DNA of 64,000 nt from CAVUNY01 sp963843535 (GTDB taxonomy: Bacteria > Chloroflexota > Anaerolineae > Anaerolineales > Anaerolineaceae): assembly GCA_963843535.1 (NCBI GenBank), contig CAWJKU010000004.1:1178001-1242000 (forward strand). Reading direction: 5' to 3'. Shown here piece after piece: positions 8,432-17,597 of this stretch (its first letter is position 1; each line of letters opens with the position of its first letter). The notes below the pieces were generated by a model that had not been told where the DNA came from, ran no database searches, and was given only the letters and a program-made list of their open reading frames with translations. Both the position numbers and the translations under genes were made by a program.

Positions 8432-9100
8432 TTAACTGCGTTTGCTTAATTTGTTTCCAAAATAACCGACCAGCAAACCGAACACGATGGTAAAGACGCC
8501 CATCCAGATGAAGGCGTCTTGCCAGAATTTAATTGGAAACAGGCGGATTAACGTATCAGAATAGAGGAAAAGCCAGGAATCGCCGCTAAAAAAGATGCGG
8601 TGGAAATCCGTAAACAGCGTATTGAAACTGAGCGCCACAAATATCAAGATGGCAAGGATCAAACCGATCGTCAGCCATCCGCCGCTCGAAAGGGCTTTAA
8701 AATAGAGCCTTAATCCTTTCCACCACCAGCTGAGCAGGCCAATCACGACTAGGGCCGCCAGCAGCACCCACCACACCAAAAACATCAACCGGATTAGATT
8801 CTTCACATCGACCATATGGCTTAACTCGCGGTCGATATATAGGGGTGTTCCATCTGCCAGTTTTTGGTTTGCCAGCCAGGATATTTCCTCATCGTTAAGC
8901 AGGTAATCCATGGATATTTTTGACCAATGCAGCCGTTCTTGTAAAGTAAAACCGTAGCTGTCGGCGGGAAAACCTGGGCTGTTGTATTCATAATCCAGGT
9001 AGAGGTACGGGACGAGTAATATCCGGATAGAAGTCATCAAGAGGAAAATTGGGATGGCAATCGTGACTGACAGCATACCGATGCGGGCGAGCAGTTTCAT
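8432..9100 (-). CDS. TIGR01906/DUF1461-type integral membrane protein
   Basis: The 222-residue protein starts at the ATG at 9098-9100, which overlaps the stop of the upstream gene (ATGA). It has an N-terminal helix (IGMLSVTIAIPIFLLMTSIR), an extracytoplasmic loop with the family pattern YGFTLQERLHWSKISMDYLL and ELSHMVDVKNLI, then three helices near 115-222. The family is conserved but its function is unknown. Translational coupling to the spermidine-synthase-like gene is clear from the overlap. Confidence 0.8.
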   Translation of the reverse strand: MKLLARIGMLSVTIAIPIFLLMTSIRILLVPYLYLDYEYNSPGFPADSYGFTLQERLHWSKISMDYLLNDEEISWLANQKLADGTPLYIDRELSHMVDVKNLIRLMFLVWWVLLAALVVIGLLSWWWKGLRLYFKALSSGGWLTIGLILAILIFVALSFNTLFTDFHRIFFSGDSWLFLYSDTLIRLFPIKFWQDAFIWMGVFTIVFGLLVGYFGNKLSKRS

Positions 9101-10650
9101 TGTAATTTTTCTCCGGAAAAAATAAAACGTAAGATCATATCGTTCGTGATCCATTCCACCGGGGCAAGATCGTCAGTAAATACCGGACCGGGCGCCGGTA
9201 GCGGCTGCAAGTTGGCGACGGCGGTCTTGGTCGTCTCCAACAATAAAGTGGGGATATCTCCCCGGCTTATAAAATAGGCGTAGTTGCGATAAAGATTTTC
9301 ATCGGTCGTCGGTTGGACGGTGGCATAAAGGATGGTGTTATATGTGCCGGGAACGTCCACCACGTGGACAGACGGGAAGACGGTCAAAATGGTGCTGGCG
9401 AGGGCTTCAATCAACCGCCGGTCGTTGGGAGCGCGCCCGACATTGATCACCATTACCCCATCCTGGGTCAGGTGCTGCTTGACGATTTGAAAGAACTCAC
9501 CTGTCGTCAGGTGCCATGGGATGTACGGCGGGCGGTACGCATCCACGCTGATGATTTGATACTGCTTTGTGGAGTGTTCTAACCCCCAGCGTCCATCCTG
9601 AACGACGACATTAAGGTTGGGTTCATTCATATCAAAGAACCGCTGCCCAATCTCGACCACTTTCTGGTCGATTTCGTAACCATCGATTGGAATGGGGCCA
9701 TAAACAGAGGTAGCCTGGCGTGCGGTTGTGCCGGCAGCCAGGCCAACAATTGCCATGCTTTTCACTTTTTCAGGTTGAAATGGCGGCGAATTGAAATATG
9801 GGGCCACCAGTACCATCTCCCAAGGACCGTAATAATTTAATATGGTCGGGTGGTACACCGAGTGCATGCCCTGGCCTTCATTCATCCGCAGCACCCGGTA
9901 TTGGTCGGATTCCAGAACCTGAAGATAGTTATAGGCTGATTCTGTTTCATAGATCATCCCGGATGTGTCTTTGTCCGGTCCTGAAAGACCGGCCCACCAG
10001 ATCAATGCTAGGATCAAGGGAGTCCAAAGATACGCCAGGGCGATGCGCCTGCCGGCTGTGCGCCACAGGCCGACCAGCCCGGTAAATAGCAGGATCGCGC
10101 TCAGCACCAGAAATGTGCGGTAGGTGCCGATGGTGGGGATTAAGAGCAAGACCGGCAGGAAGGTGCCGATAAAAGATCCCAGGGTAGAGATAGCGTAAAT
10201 TCTTCCGGATATTTTTCCAACAGAATCCGTCTGCTGGATGGCTAAACGTATGGCGAATGGCGAGGCGGTCCCCAGCAGGGTCACCGGGATAATGAGCAAG
10301 ACGAGCACCGCGATGAACGCCCCTGCCAGCATGCCGATCTGCAGCTGATCAAATGCGTTTGAGGCTGAGCGCAAGACCGGTTTTGCAATCAGGGGGATGA
10401 GGGCGATCGAAAGCGCGGCCCAGATCAGGATCTGAAAAAATGTGCGGTAGGAAGGGGATCGATCCGCCCAATAGCCGCCCAAAAAATATCCTCCCGCCAG
10501 GTAGATTAAAATTAAGCCGATGATGCAGGCCCAGACGAGGTTGCTCATGCCGAAAGTACGCTCTAACAGGCGCGAAGCGGCCATTTCGAGTGCCAGGGAG
10601 GTAAGGCCTGAGATAAAGACAGCTGTGAACAAATATTTTCGCATAGTCAT
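9097..10650 (-). CDS. Membrane protein with C-terminal spermidine-synthase-like domain
   Basis: This 517-residue protein combines about seven N-terminal transmembrane helices (1-220, from LFTAVFISGLTSLALEM to the GLVGLW region) with a spermidine-synthase-like Rossmann domain (about 230-470). The fold is seen in MAIVGLAAGTTARQ, DGYEIDQKVVEIGQRFF and VVQDGRWGLEHS. The first helices resemble the family whose members open with a conserved SG.xSL.xE motif. In this group a true aminopropyltransferase role is unproven, so polyamine synthesis should not be assumed. It shares an operon with the DUF1461-type gene. Confidence 0.82.
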   Translation of the reverse strand: MTMRKYLFTAVFISGLTSLALEMAASRLLERTFGMSNLVWACIIGLILIYLAGGYFLGGYWADRSPSYRTFFQILIWAALSIALIPLIAKPVLRSASNAFDQLQIGMLAGAFIAVLVLLIIPVTLLGTASPFAIRLAIQQTDSVGKISGRIYAISTLGSFIGTFLPVLLLIPTIGTYRTFLVLSAILLFTGLVGLWRTAGRRIALAYLWTPLILALIWWAGLSGPDKDTSGMIYETESAYNYLQVLESDQYRVLRMNEGQGMHSVYHPTILNYYGPWEMVLVAPYFNSPPFQPEKVKSMAIVGLAAGTTARQATSVYGPIPIDGYEIDQKVVEIGQRFFDMNEPNLNVVVQDGRWGLEHSTKQYQIISVDAYRPPYIPWHLTTGEFFQIVKQHLTQDGVMVINVGRAPNDRRLIEALASTILTVFPSVHVVDVPGTYNTILYATVQPTTDENLYRNYAYFISRGDIPTLLLETTKTAVANLQPLPAPGPVFTDDLAPVEWITNDMILRFIFSGEKLQ

Positions 10651-10748
10651 TGAGATGTTTTGTTTCGGGAATTATAACTGTATTTATCCCTCAGATGGCG
10701 ATCCCGCATTCCTTAGTTTGAAATATAATCTTATGCAGGAGGCAGGCA

Positions 10749-12092
10749 ATGGCGAAGATCGATTCTGTGATCAAACGCAGTGGTGCGGTTGTACCATTTA
10801 ATCCGGAGAGGATCACGAATGCCATCTACCGGGCGGCAGTCGCGGTAGGCGGGCGCGACCGTTCTACGTCCGAGGGGTTGGCGCAAGAAGTGATCGCAAT
10901 CCTTGAGTCGAGATCCGCGCAGGGCTATATCCCGACTGTGGAAGAGATACAGGATGTCGTTGAAAAAGTATTGATCGAGAACGGGCACGCCCGTGTCGCA
11001 AAAGCATATATCCTTTATCGTGAAGAACGAGCCCGCACACGCAGACTGCGAGCCAGGATGGCCGCAAAACCTTCCGAAAATATTCCCTGGGCAAAAATCT
11101 GGCGCGTATTGGACTGGGCAGTCAGCCATCATCTAAATACAAGCGATGCTTACAATGAACGCGTGCAGAACGGCGAGATTGCCTCCATCATTCAGGAAAG
11201 TGAAGCGGCCTACAACGAGGATGTGGAAAATGCAGCAGAAATGATTGGCTCGCGTGTTGACCAGTTAAAATTGGTGATTATTTCCGGCCCTTCATCCTCC
11301 GGAAAAACTACTACGACCAAAAAGATAGCCCAGCGGCTGGAAAGAATGGGCTTCAGCCTGGTGGCGCTGAACCTGGACAACTATTTTTTCGACCTGGCTC
11401 TCCACCCGAAAGATGAATTTGGAGATTACGACTTTGAGACACCCCAGGCGCTGGACATCGCCCAAATAAATGAACATCTCAATGCCCTGGTGCAGGGAAA
11501 AACGATCCACATGCCCTCGTACGATTTTAAGACCGGTAAGCGCAGCGAACAGGTAACGGAGTTCAAACTGAAGCCAGGTGATCTGATCTTGATCGACAGC
11601 TTGCATGGCTTATTTCCCCCGCTGACCGAAGGTATTGATTTGGAGCAGACCTTTAAGGTGTACCTTGAACCTTTGCTGCAGATGAAAGATCCGCTGGGAA
11701 TTTACTTTCACTGGACGGATATTCGATTAATCCGGCGTATGCTGCGCGATGCCTCACACCGGGCATATTCCCCTCAAAAAACGCTGGAGCACTGGCATTA
11801 TGTGCGCTCCAGTGAGATGCGCAATATCGTGCCGCATTTCCAAACAGCGGATTACATCATTAACAGCGCGATGCCCTTTGAATTATCTTTCTATCGTTAT
11901 AAACTGGCGGACCAATTCGCCATGTGGGTAGAGCATTACCGGGGAGATCCGTTGCGCGAAGATGCTTTTACGCGAGCGGAACGGACTCTCAAGATGCTGC
12001 AGCAAGTCGCACCCTTATCGGATGACTCAATCGTCCCTGGTGATTCAGTGATCCGTGAGTTTATCGGAGGCAGCATTTATGAGGCTTATTAA
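10749..12092 (+). CDS. ATP-cone plus uridine kinase/phosphoribulokinase-like protein
   Basis: The protein has 447 residues. Residues 1-95 are an ATP-cone (VIKRSGAVVPFNPERITNAI; IQDVVEKVLIENGHARVAKA), the nucleotide-sensing module of NrdR and ribonucleotide reductases. Residues 170-400 are a P-loop kinase of the uridine kinase/PRK family with Walker A ISGPSSSGKTTTTKK, LNLDNYFFD and the Walker-B-like LILIDSLHGLF. Related proteins are annotated as nucleoside kinases. The gap to the UbiD gene is 12 nt, so it heads that operon. Its link to the UbiD and AcnX steps is unknown. Confidence 0.85.
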   Translation: MAKIDSVIKRSGAVVPFNPERITNAIYRAAVAVGGRDRSTSEGLAQEVIAILESRSAQGYIPTVEEIQDVVEKVLIENGHARVAKAYILYREERARTRRLRARMAAKPSENIPWAKIWRVLDWAVSHHLNTSDAYNERVQNGEIASIIQESEAAYNEDVENAAEMIGSRVDQLKLVIISGPSSSGKTTTTKKIAQRLERMGFSLVALNLDNYFFDLALHPKDEFGDYDFETPQALDIAQINEHLNALVQGKTIHMPSYDFKTGKRSEQVTEFKLKPGDLILIDSLHGLFPPLTEGIDLEQTFKVYLEPLLQMKDPLGIYFHWTDIRLIRRMLRDASHRAYSPQKTLEHWHYVRSSEMRNIVPHFQTADYIINSAMPFELSFYRYKLADQFAMWVEHYRGDPLREDAFTRAERTLKMLQQVAPLSDDSIVPGDSVIREFIGGSIYEAY

Positions 12093-12104
12093 GGAATTCA
12101 AAGT

Positions 12105-13412
12105 ATGACGCTGCGAAATTACATTGAGCGCCTGGAAAGCGAAGGCAGATTGCTCCATATGCGCCGACCTCTTTCCAAGGTGTATGAAATCGCCGGTGTG
12201 CTAAAAAAGCTTGAGCCTGCGCCGGTTATTTTTGACCGTGTGAAAGAATCCCAATTTCGCGTGGCAGGCAATTTGTTTTGCGGCAAAGCTGCCTTTGCGG
12301 ACTACTTCGGCATATCCACCGCCGAGATCATCCCTATGCTTTCGTCTGCCATCCAAAACCATCGGTTGCCTGAGGTGGTTGACAGCGCCCCCTGCCAGGA
12401 AGTGGTAGAAACCCAACCCAATCTGGACCTGCTGCCGATCCTGAGGCACTGCGCGCTGGATGGAGGAAATTACATCAGTTCTGGCGTATTCATTACGCGC
12501 CACCCACATTGGGGCCAAAATGCTGATTTCCACCGCTGCATGCAATTCTCTGGGCGAGAAATGGCAGTGCGTGTGGTTGCTTCCCGCCATTTTGACACAT
12601 TTCTGAAGGAGCGCACTGCGCTGGATGTGGCAATCTGCGTCGGACTGCCGCCCCATATTCTCGCTGCCGCCGCGACATCGGTCGAAATTGGGCTGGATGA
12701 GCTGGAAATAGCCAATGCGCTGGAACCCATCCAGGTGGTCAGAGCCGCCACGCTGGATTTACTGGTTCCCGCGGAGAGTGAATTCGTCCTGGAGGGGACA
12801 ATCTACCTGGACCGCCTGCATACAGAGGGGCCTTTTGTGGATCTCACCGAAACCTATGACGTCGTGCGCCAGCAGCCGGTTTTCGAAGTGAAAACGATAA
12901 CCCACCGCAAGGATGCAATCTGGCAGGCCCTTTTACCCGGGGCTTTAGAACATAAGCTTTTGATGGGGATGCCGCGCGAGCCAATCATCTTTAAGAAAGT
13001 GAACAGCGTCGTCAAATGCCTGGATGTTAATGTAAACCCGGGTGGATGCTCCTGGCTGCACGCAGTGGTAAAGATCGAGAAAAAATGTGAAGATGATGGG
13101 CGTAAAGCGATCACCGCGGCATTTGAAGGCCACCGCTCTTGCAAGCATGTTTATGTGGTGGACGACGATATCGATATCTATGATCCCGCGCAAGTAGAAT
13201 GGGCGATGGCTACCCGTTTCCAGGCGGATCGAGATCTGATCATCATGCCGCGTGAGCCCGGCTCCAGCCTGGATCCCAGCGCAGAGGTTGGAACTCATCT
13301 GACAACGAAGGCCGGGTTTGATCTAACAAAACCGCTTGCGACCGGAGGGAAATCATTCACAAAAGCCAATTTCCCCGACATCGACCTGGCCCGGATTCTT
13401 CAGGAGAAATGA
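12105..13412 (+). CDS. UbiD-family decarboxylase, candidate trans-anhydromevalonate 5-phosphate decarboxylase
   Basis: This 435-residue UbiD-family protein should use prenylated FMN. Conserved patterns include DLLPILRHCALDGGNYISSG, SGREMAVRVVASRHFD and TEGPFVDLTETYD; the last carries the Glu and the second acidic residue of the E-R-E/D catalytic set. It ends in MPREPGSSLDPS and PDIDLARIL. The gene lies 3 nt before the AcnX large subunit. In Aeropyrum pernix the UbiD homologue paired with a two-subunit AcnX decarboxylates trans-anhydromevalonate 5-phosphate to isopentenyl phosphate, so I infer that role from context. An aromatic-acid decarboxylase is the alternative. No UbiX is in the window. 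Confidence 0.78.
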   Translation: MTLRNYIERLESEGRLLHMRRPLSKVYEIAGVLKKLEPAPVIFDRVKESQFRVAGNLFCGKAAFADYFGISTAEIIPMLSSAIQNHRLPEVVDSAPCQEVVETQPNLDLLPILRHCALDGGNYISSGVFITRHPHWGQNADFHRCMQFSGREMAVRVVASRHFDTFLKERTALDVAICVGLPPHILAAAATSVEIGLDELEIANALEPIQVVRAATLDLLVPAESEFVLEGTIYLDRLHTEGPFVDLTETYDVVRQQPVFEVKTITHRKDAIWQALLPGALEHKLLMGMPREPIIFKKVNSVVKCLDVNVNPGGCSWLHAVVKIEKKCEDDGRKAITAAFEGHRSCKHVYVVDDDIDIYDPAQVEWAMATRFQADRDLIIMPREPGSSLDPSAEVGTHLTTKAGFDLTKPLATGGKSFTKANFPDIDLARILQEK

Positions 13413-13415
13413 CGC

Positions 13416-14615
13416 ATGCTTCTTACGGATGAGCAGAGCAGGATGCTGGCAGGAAATTTCGGGCGGTCGCAAAAAAAGGCGCTGGAAATTCTTTCTGCCC
13501 TGGGAAAAATCTACGAAGCGCAACGCCTGATCCCGGTTTCCTCAGTCCAGATCGCCGGGGTTAGCTACGACAACCTGGGCGAAGCCGGCCTGAGCTGGCT
13601 GGCAGAAATGGCTGCTGGAGGTGGAAAGGCGCGCGTGTTTGCCACGCTGAATCCTGCTGGAATGGATATCGAAAATTGGCAGGGTATGGCAATCCCGGCT
13701 GAATTTGCGAAACAGCAAAAACGGGTGCTCGCCTCTTTTGGACAGATGGGGATCGTGACCACATGTACCTGCACCCCTTATTTAGTGGGCAACGTCCCCC
13801 ACTTTGGCGAGCATATTGCCTGGGCCGAAAGCAGCGCCGTGTGTTATGCCAATGCAGTTCTCGGGGCGCGCACCAACCGCGAAGGCGGCCCCAGCGCCCT
13901 GGCATCTGCCTTGACTGGTTACACACCTGAATACGGTTTGCACCTTGAGGCAAATCGCCAGCCAGGGATTGTGGTGGATGTATCGCCGTCTATTATGGGC
14001 AGCGCATCCTTTGGAGCCCTGGGGAAAGTAATCGGCGAGGTGGTTGAGAAAATGCCAGGCAAGCCCATCCCTTACCTGAGAGGAATCCATCGTGCTTCCA
14101 TCGAAGAGCTGAAATCCTTTTGCGCCAGCATCGCCACCTACGGCGGCCTGGGGATGTTCCATATCGAAGGCATCACCCCTGAAGCTGGGATGGTGAATCT
14201 GCCTGGCTGCCATTTTGAAGTTGAAATGCAAGCCCTGTCGGCAGCCGTTGATTCGATGGGTGACGAATCGGATGAAGTAGTAGATTTCGTAAGCCTGGGA
14301 TGCCCGCATTTATCGCTCCTCGAGCTGGCACACCTGGCAGAATTGTTGGATGGAAAAAAAGTGAAGAAGACCTTTTGGATCACCACCGCCAGACCGACCA
14401 AGCAAATGGCGGACCGCATGGGTTACACGCAGAGAATCGAAGAAAGCGGCGCGCTGATCGCGGCGGATACCTGCTGTGTGGTGGCTCCAATCCGGGGCAG
14501 GTTCCATGTGATGGCGACGGACAGTGCAAAAGCATGTTATTATGCGTATTCTAAAAATAAATTTAAGACTCGCTTGTTGGAGTTTGACCAGGTGGTCGCT
14601 GAGGCGCTGCGATGA
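13416..14615 (+). CDS. Aconitase X large subunit, candidate phosphomevalonate dehydratase large subunit
   Basis: This 399-residue protein has the AcnX catalytic core: TTCTCTPYLVGNVPHFGEH, CYANAVLGARTNREGGPSAL, TGYTPEYGLH, SLGCPHLSLLELAHL and ADTCCVVAPI. The cysteines near 110-116, in GCPH and in TCC are candidate Fe-S ligands. AcnX proteins dehydrate either cis-3-hydroxy-L-proline (bacterial types) or mevalonate 5-phosphate (archaeal type, [4Fe-4S]). The separate small subunit and the UbiD neighbour favour phosphomevalonate dehydratase. The stop overlaps the small-subunit start (ATGA), so the two are made together. The substrate is inferred. Confidence 0.82.
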   Translation: MLLTDEQSRMLAGNFGRSQKKALEILSALGKIYEAQRLIPVSSVQIAGVSYDNLGEAGLSWLAEMAAGGGKARVFATLNPAGMDIENWQGMAIPAEFAKQQKRVLASFGQMGIVTTCTCTPYLVGNVPHFGEHIAWAESSAVCYANAVLGARTNREGGPSALASALTGYTPEYGLHLEANRQPGIVVDVSPSIMGSASFGALGKVIGEVVEKMPGKPIPYLRGIHRASIEELKSFCASIATYGGLGMFHIEGITPEAGMVNLPGCHFEVEMQALSAAVDSMGDESDEVVDFVSLGCPHLSLLELAHLAELLDGKKVKKTFWITTARPTKQMADRMGYTQRIEESGALIAADTCCVVAPIRGRFHVMATDSAKACYYAYSKNKFKTRLLEFDQVVAEALR

Positions 14616-14998
14616 CCATGGAGGGGCGGATCATCTTTGAAGGGCATGTCGAAGGCATCGCTCTGACCAGCAAGATGGGTATTTCGTTCTTCGGCGGCAT
14701 AGATCCAGATAGCGGTGTGGTCGTGGAGAAAGGTCATGATCTGGAGGGGCAGTCCATCGCCGGTCGGATTCTGGTGTTCCCGACCGGCAAAGGTTCCACG
14801 GTTGGCTCATATACCATTTACCGGCTGAAACAAAACGGAATGGCTCCGGCGGCAATTCTCAACCAGGAATGTGAAACCATAACCGCGGTGGGATGTATTA
14901 TTGCCGAAATTCCATGCCTGGACCGGATTCCGATTGACACCATCCGCAATGGGGCACGCCTGGCCATTGATGGAAACCGCATCGACGAAATAGATTGA
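14612..14998 (+). CDS. Aconitase X small (swivelling) subunit
   Basis: This 128-residue protein of the DUF126/AcnX small-subunit family starts at an ATG overlapping the large-subunit stop. Signature segments are GGIDPDSGVVVEKGHDLEGQ, the active-site loop FPTGKGSTVGSYTIYRL and the C-terminal DRIPIDTIRNGARLAIDG. It should form the heterodimer with the preceding protein and complete the active site. In type I AcnX the same domain is fused to the large one; here the two genes are separate, as in the archaeal enzyme. Confidence 0.88.
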   Translation: MTMEGRIIFEGHVEGIALTSKMGISFFGGIDPDSGVVVEKGHDLEGQSIAGRILVFPTGKGSTVGSYTIYRLKQNGMAPAAILNQECETITAVGCIIAEIPCLDRIPIDTIRNGARLAIDGNRIDEID

Positions 14999-15015
14999 AA
15001 GTGTAATTAATTCTT

Positions 15016-16347
15016 ATGACTGATGTTGCAGAAACCAACACCGCTGCCCAAAAGGAAATCGAGGGCAATTTCCGGTTTAACTTTATCGTCAACGCTTTGG
15101 ATGGCGCGAGTTTTTGGTTCGGGTTTAGTTTTTTCGCCCCCACGATTATTCTGCCGTTGTATATCAGCCATTTTACGAGCAATCCGGTGATCATCGGTTT
15201 GATCCCTTTCATCAACACCGCCGGTTACCTGCTTCCCCAACTCTTTACTTCCAATTTTGTCGAACGCGCCTCGATAAAAAAATTTTTTCCGGTTAATCTT
15301 GGCTTCTTCCTCGAACGCATCCCCATTTTTCTGCTTGCTCCTAGCGCGTATTTCTTTGCTTCCAACCAGCCTGCGCTGGCTTTGATCTCTTTCTTGCTGT
15401 TATATACCTGGCACTGTGCCGGGGCGGGACTGATCATCGTCGGCTGGCAGGATATGATCGCGAAAATTATTCCGGCGGATAGGCGCGGGCGTTTCTTTGG
15501 AATCACTAACTTTATCGGTAATTCATCTGGGATTCTTGGCGCAGTAGCCGTAACTTTTGTTTTAGATCGAACCATATTTCCACAAGGTTACGTGCTCGCC
15601 TTCGCGGCAGCAGCAGTCCTTATTCTCATTTCCTGGTTCTTTCTCAGCTTGACACGTGAGCCAGCGATAAAAAGCACCAAACCGCACATATCACAGCTGA
15701 CGTACCTGCGGTCTCTTCCTGAGGTGATGCGCAGCGATCGTAATTTCCTTCGATATCTCGTTGCCCAGATCGTTTTTTCACTGAGCGGGATGGCGACAGG
15801 TTTTTTGATCGTCTACACAGCTAAAAATTGGAACATGCCTGATTCTCAGGCTGGGGGATATGTCATTGCCATGCAAGTCGGCCAGTCTATATCCAACCTG
15901 TTTTTTGGCTTCCTGGCCGACCGCAAAGGCCATAAACTTAGCCTTGAGATCGCTCTGATATTGAGCGTCTTTTCCCTGGCAATCGCCATCATGGCTCCTG
16001 ACCCGTCCTGGTTCTACCCGGTGTTCTTCTTACGCGGAACCGTTCTGGCAGGCACTTTTATCTCTGGCATATCCATTGTCATGGAATTCACCGGTCATGA
16101 AAACCGGGCAACGTATATCGGTCTGGCCAATACCATTCCCGGTGTAGCAGGTTCGGTAGCTCCCCTCATTGGTGGTTGGTTGGCAGGCGCCTTAAGCTAC
16201 CAATGGATGTTTGTGCTCAGCGCGATTATCGGTATGATCAGCTGGGGATTGCTGCATTTTGCGGTGAAAGAACCCCGGGGAAAATATATTTACTCAAGCT
16301 TGCCAGTCGATACACTGCCTGTCGATGAACAAGCCCCATTGAAATAG
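15016..16347 (+). CDS. Major facilitator superfamily transporter
   Basis: The protein has 443 residues and about 12 hydrophobic segments. The two MFS halves are visible: the A-motif-like loop DRRGRFFGITNF in the N-half and FGFLADRKGHKLSLE in the C-half. It lies 17 nt after the AcnX small subunit on the same strand, so it may share the transcript. The substrate cannot be read from the sequence. It could move an intermediate of the upstream pathway or be an unrelated efflux pump. Confidence 0.85.
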   Translation: MTDVAETNTAAQKEIEGNFRFNFIVNALDGASFWFGFSFFAPTIILPLYISHFTSNPVIIGLIPFINTAGYLLPQLFTSNFVERASIKKFFPVNLGFFLERIPIFLLAPSAYFFASNQPALALISFLLLYTWHCAGAGLIIVGWQDMIAKIIPADRRGRFFGITNFIGNSSGILGAVAVTFVLDRTIFPQGYVLAFAAAAVLILISWFFLSLTREPAIKSTKPHISQLTYLRSLPEVMRSDRNFLRYLVAQIVFSLSGMATGFLIVYTAKNWNMPDSQAGGYVIAMQVGQSISNLFFGFLADRKGHKLSLEIALILSVFSLAIAIMAPDPSWFYPVFFLRGTVLAGTFISGISIVMEFTGHENRATYIGLANTIPGVAGSVAPLIGGWLAGALSYQWMFVLSAIIGMISWGLLHFAVKEPRGKYIYSSLPVDTLPVDEQAPLK

Positions 16348-16350
16348 AAA

Positions 16351-16580
16351 TATGACACACTTCAGAAATAATGTTTTTGGGATGTGCCTTGTTTTCCTTA
16401 AGAATTACAGCCCATTTACCCATCCCCCTGCATTCCCGCAGGCAGCGATCATTATAAACGGCGATTTTTTGCGGGAAGGGGTGAAAATTCTAGCAGGTAG
16501 AGGGGCCTTCTCCCCTCTACCTGCTGGAGAACCTCTGCCCGCCCCTGGCCAGAGGAAAACAGTTGAATTATTGTGGGGTT
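16351..16580. repeat. Hairpin-rich repeat element, related to the one at 8168
   Basis: It starts three bases after the MFS stop with ATGACACAC, the same left end as the element at 8168. It contains a perfect 14-bp hairpin (AGCAGGTAGAGGGG at 16492-16505 with 16512-16525) and smaller CCTGC/GCAGG and CCTCTG/CAGAGG pairs. No right terminal repeat as clean as in the first copy is visible, so it may be decayed. The region separates the convergent MFS and membrane-protein genes and may act as a terminator. Confidence 0.5.
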
Positions 16581-16595
16581 AGGAAATCCTTTGTT

Positions 16596-17312
16596 TCAGG
16601 CTGAGATTTGCGCTTTAACAGGGTCTTCTGCCTGGCGACGCGATACGGCAAATTGGAAACCGATCAGCATCAAGACCGCTCCGACTAATTCGCTGACGTA
16701 CAGGATATCGACCAGACCAGCTTTGACGAAGGAGCCTGCCATCGCCGGGGACAGCGCCCCGGCAGCGATGAAAAGGTTGCCAATCACCCGGTTGAGCAGC
16801 ACCTGCTTGTGCCAAAACAGATACGCAGAATAAAGCGCGCCGCCGACCATTAAGATCGTCCCGTATATGTTCAGGAGGATGGTCAGGGCTTTAACCGCTC
16901 CTCCGCGGGTGAGGATTTCCTGGTATTGTCCGGAGACAGGTTTTGCGGTTATATAGGACCCGGCAGCCGCGGTGAGCGGGCTGGCAATGACCAAAATGAT
17001 GCTGATCAGGCTGAGAACTGCCAGGCCAATGGCAAAACCATTCACCAGGTTCTTGCGGCGCACCAGCAGGTAAAATGTGCCTTGGCCTAACCAGGCAGCC
17101 GTCAGCATGGCCCCGGAAATATACCAGATTTTCAGCATCAATTCACTGAACGTTAGCGATAGAACCAGCTCCGAAAGGGTGCCCAAACCATATAAGAGCA
17201 GGCCAATTGACCACATGGCCAGATGATTGCCGCCTTTCACCAGGAAGCGGCGGAAAACGACGGCTGCAAAAACAAAGGATATTAAAGTAGAAAAGACCGG
17301 TAAGATGTTCAT
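16596..17312 (-). CDS. Unrecognised polytopic membrane protein
   Basis: The 238-residue protein has about seven hydrophobic segments, including ILPVFSTLISFVFAAVVF at the N-terminus and LIGFQFAVS near the end, with short basic loops such as RRKNLVNG. The layout recalls 7TM sensor-like or histidine-kinase-input membrane domains, but there is no effector domain. A 43-codon membrane peptide gene lies 18 nt upstream on the same strand and probably shares the transcript. No function is assigned. Confidence 0.65.
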   Translation of the reverse strand: MNILPVFSTLISFVFAAVVFRRFLVKGGNHLAMWSIGLLLYGLGTLSELVLSLTFSELMLKIWYISGAMLTAAWLGQGTFYLLVRRKNLVNGFAIGLAVLSLISIILVIASPLTAAAGSYITAKPVSGQYQEILTRGGAVKALTILLNIYGTILMVGGALYSAYLFWHKQVLLNRVIGNLFIAAGALSPAMAGSFVKAGLVDILYVSELVGAVLMLIGFQFAVSRRQAEDPVKAQISA

Positions 17313-17330
17313 TTTGCTCCTATTTGATGA

Positions 17331-17462
17331 CTAAACGGGGGTGATAAGAAACGCGATGACCAATGTGATAATTAGGCCGAGGATGAGGATGGCGATGATG
17401 GCGGGAATTAGCCAGCGGGTGACTGTAGTTTGATGAAAACGGGAAGATGGTTTCCGTTCCAT
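17331..17462 (-). CDS. 43-residue single-helix membrane peptide
   Basis: The ATG at 17460-17462 opens a frame of 43 codons ending with TAG at 17331-17333. The product is MERKPSSRFHQTTVTR, then one long hydrophobic helix (WLIPAIIAILILGLIITLV), then AFLITPV. A basic N-terminus with a single helix fits a small membrane protein. The ribosome-binding site is weak, so evidence is limited to coding character and its position 18 nt upstream of the polytopic protein. Nothing else is visible in 17463-17597. Confidence 0.4.
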   Translation of the reverse strand: MERKPSSRFHQTTVTRWLIPAIIAILILGLIITLVIAFLITPV

Positions 17463-17597
17463 AGGTCGTAAATATACTACATTTATAATTCGTTCACATG
17501 AGAAACGGTTTAGACTATGGGCAAATATTTTTAATCACTTATTTAATTACCATTTATGAAGGTAAATCACTATTAATCATTGAAAATAATCGCAATC

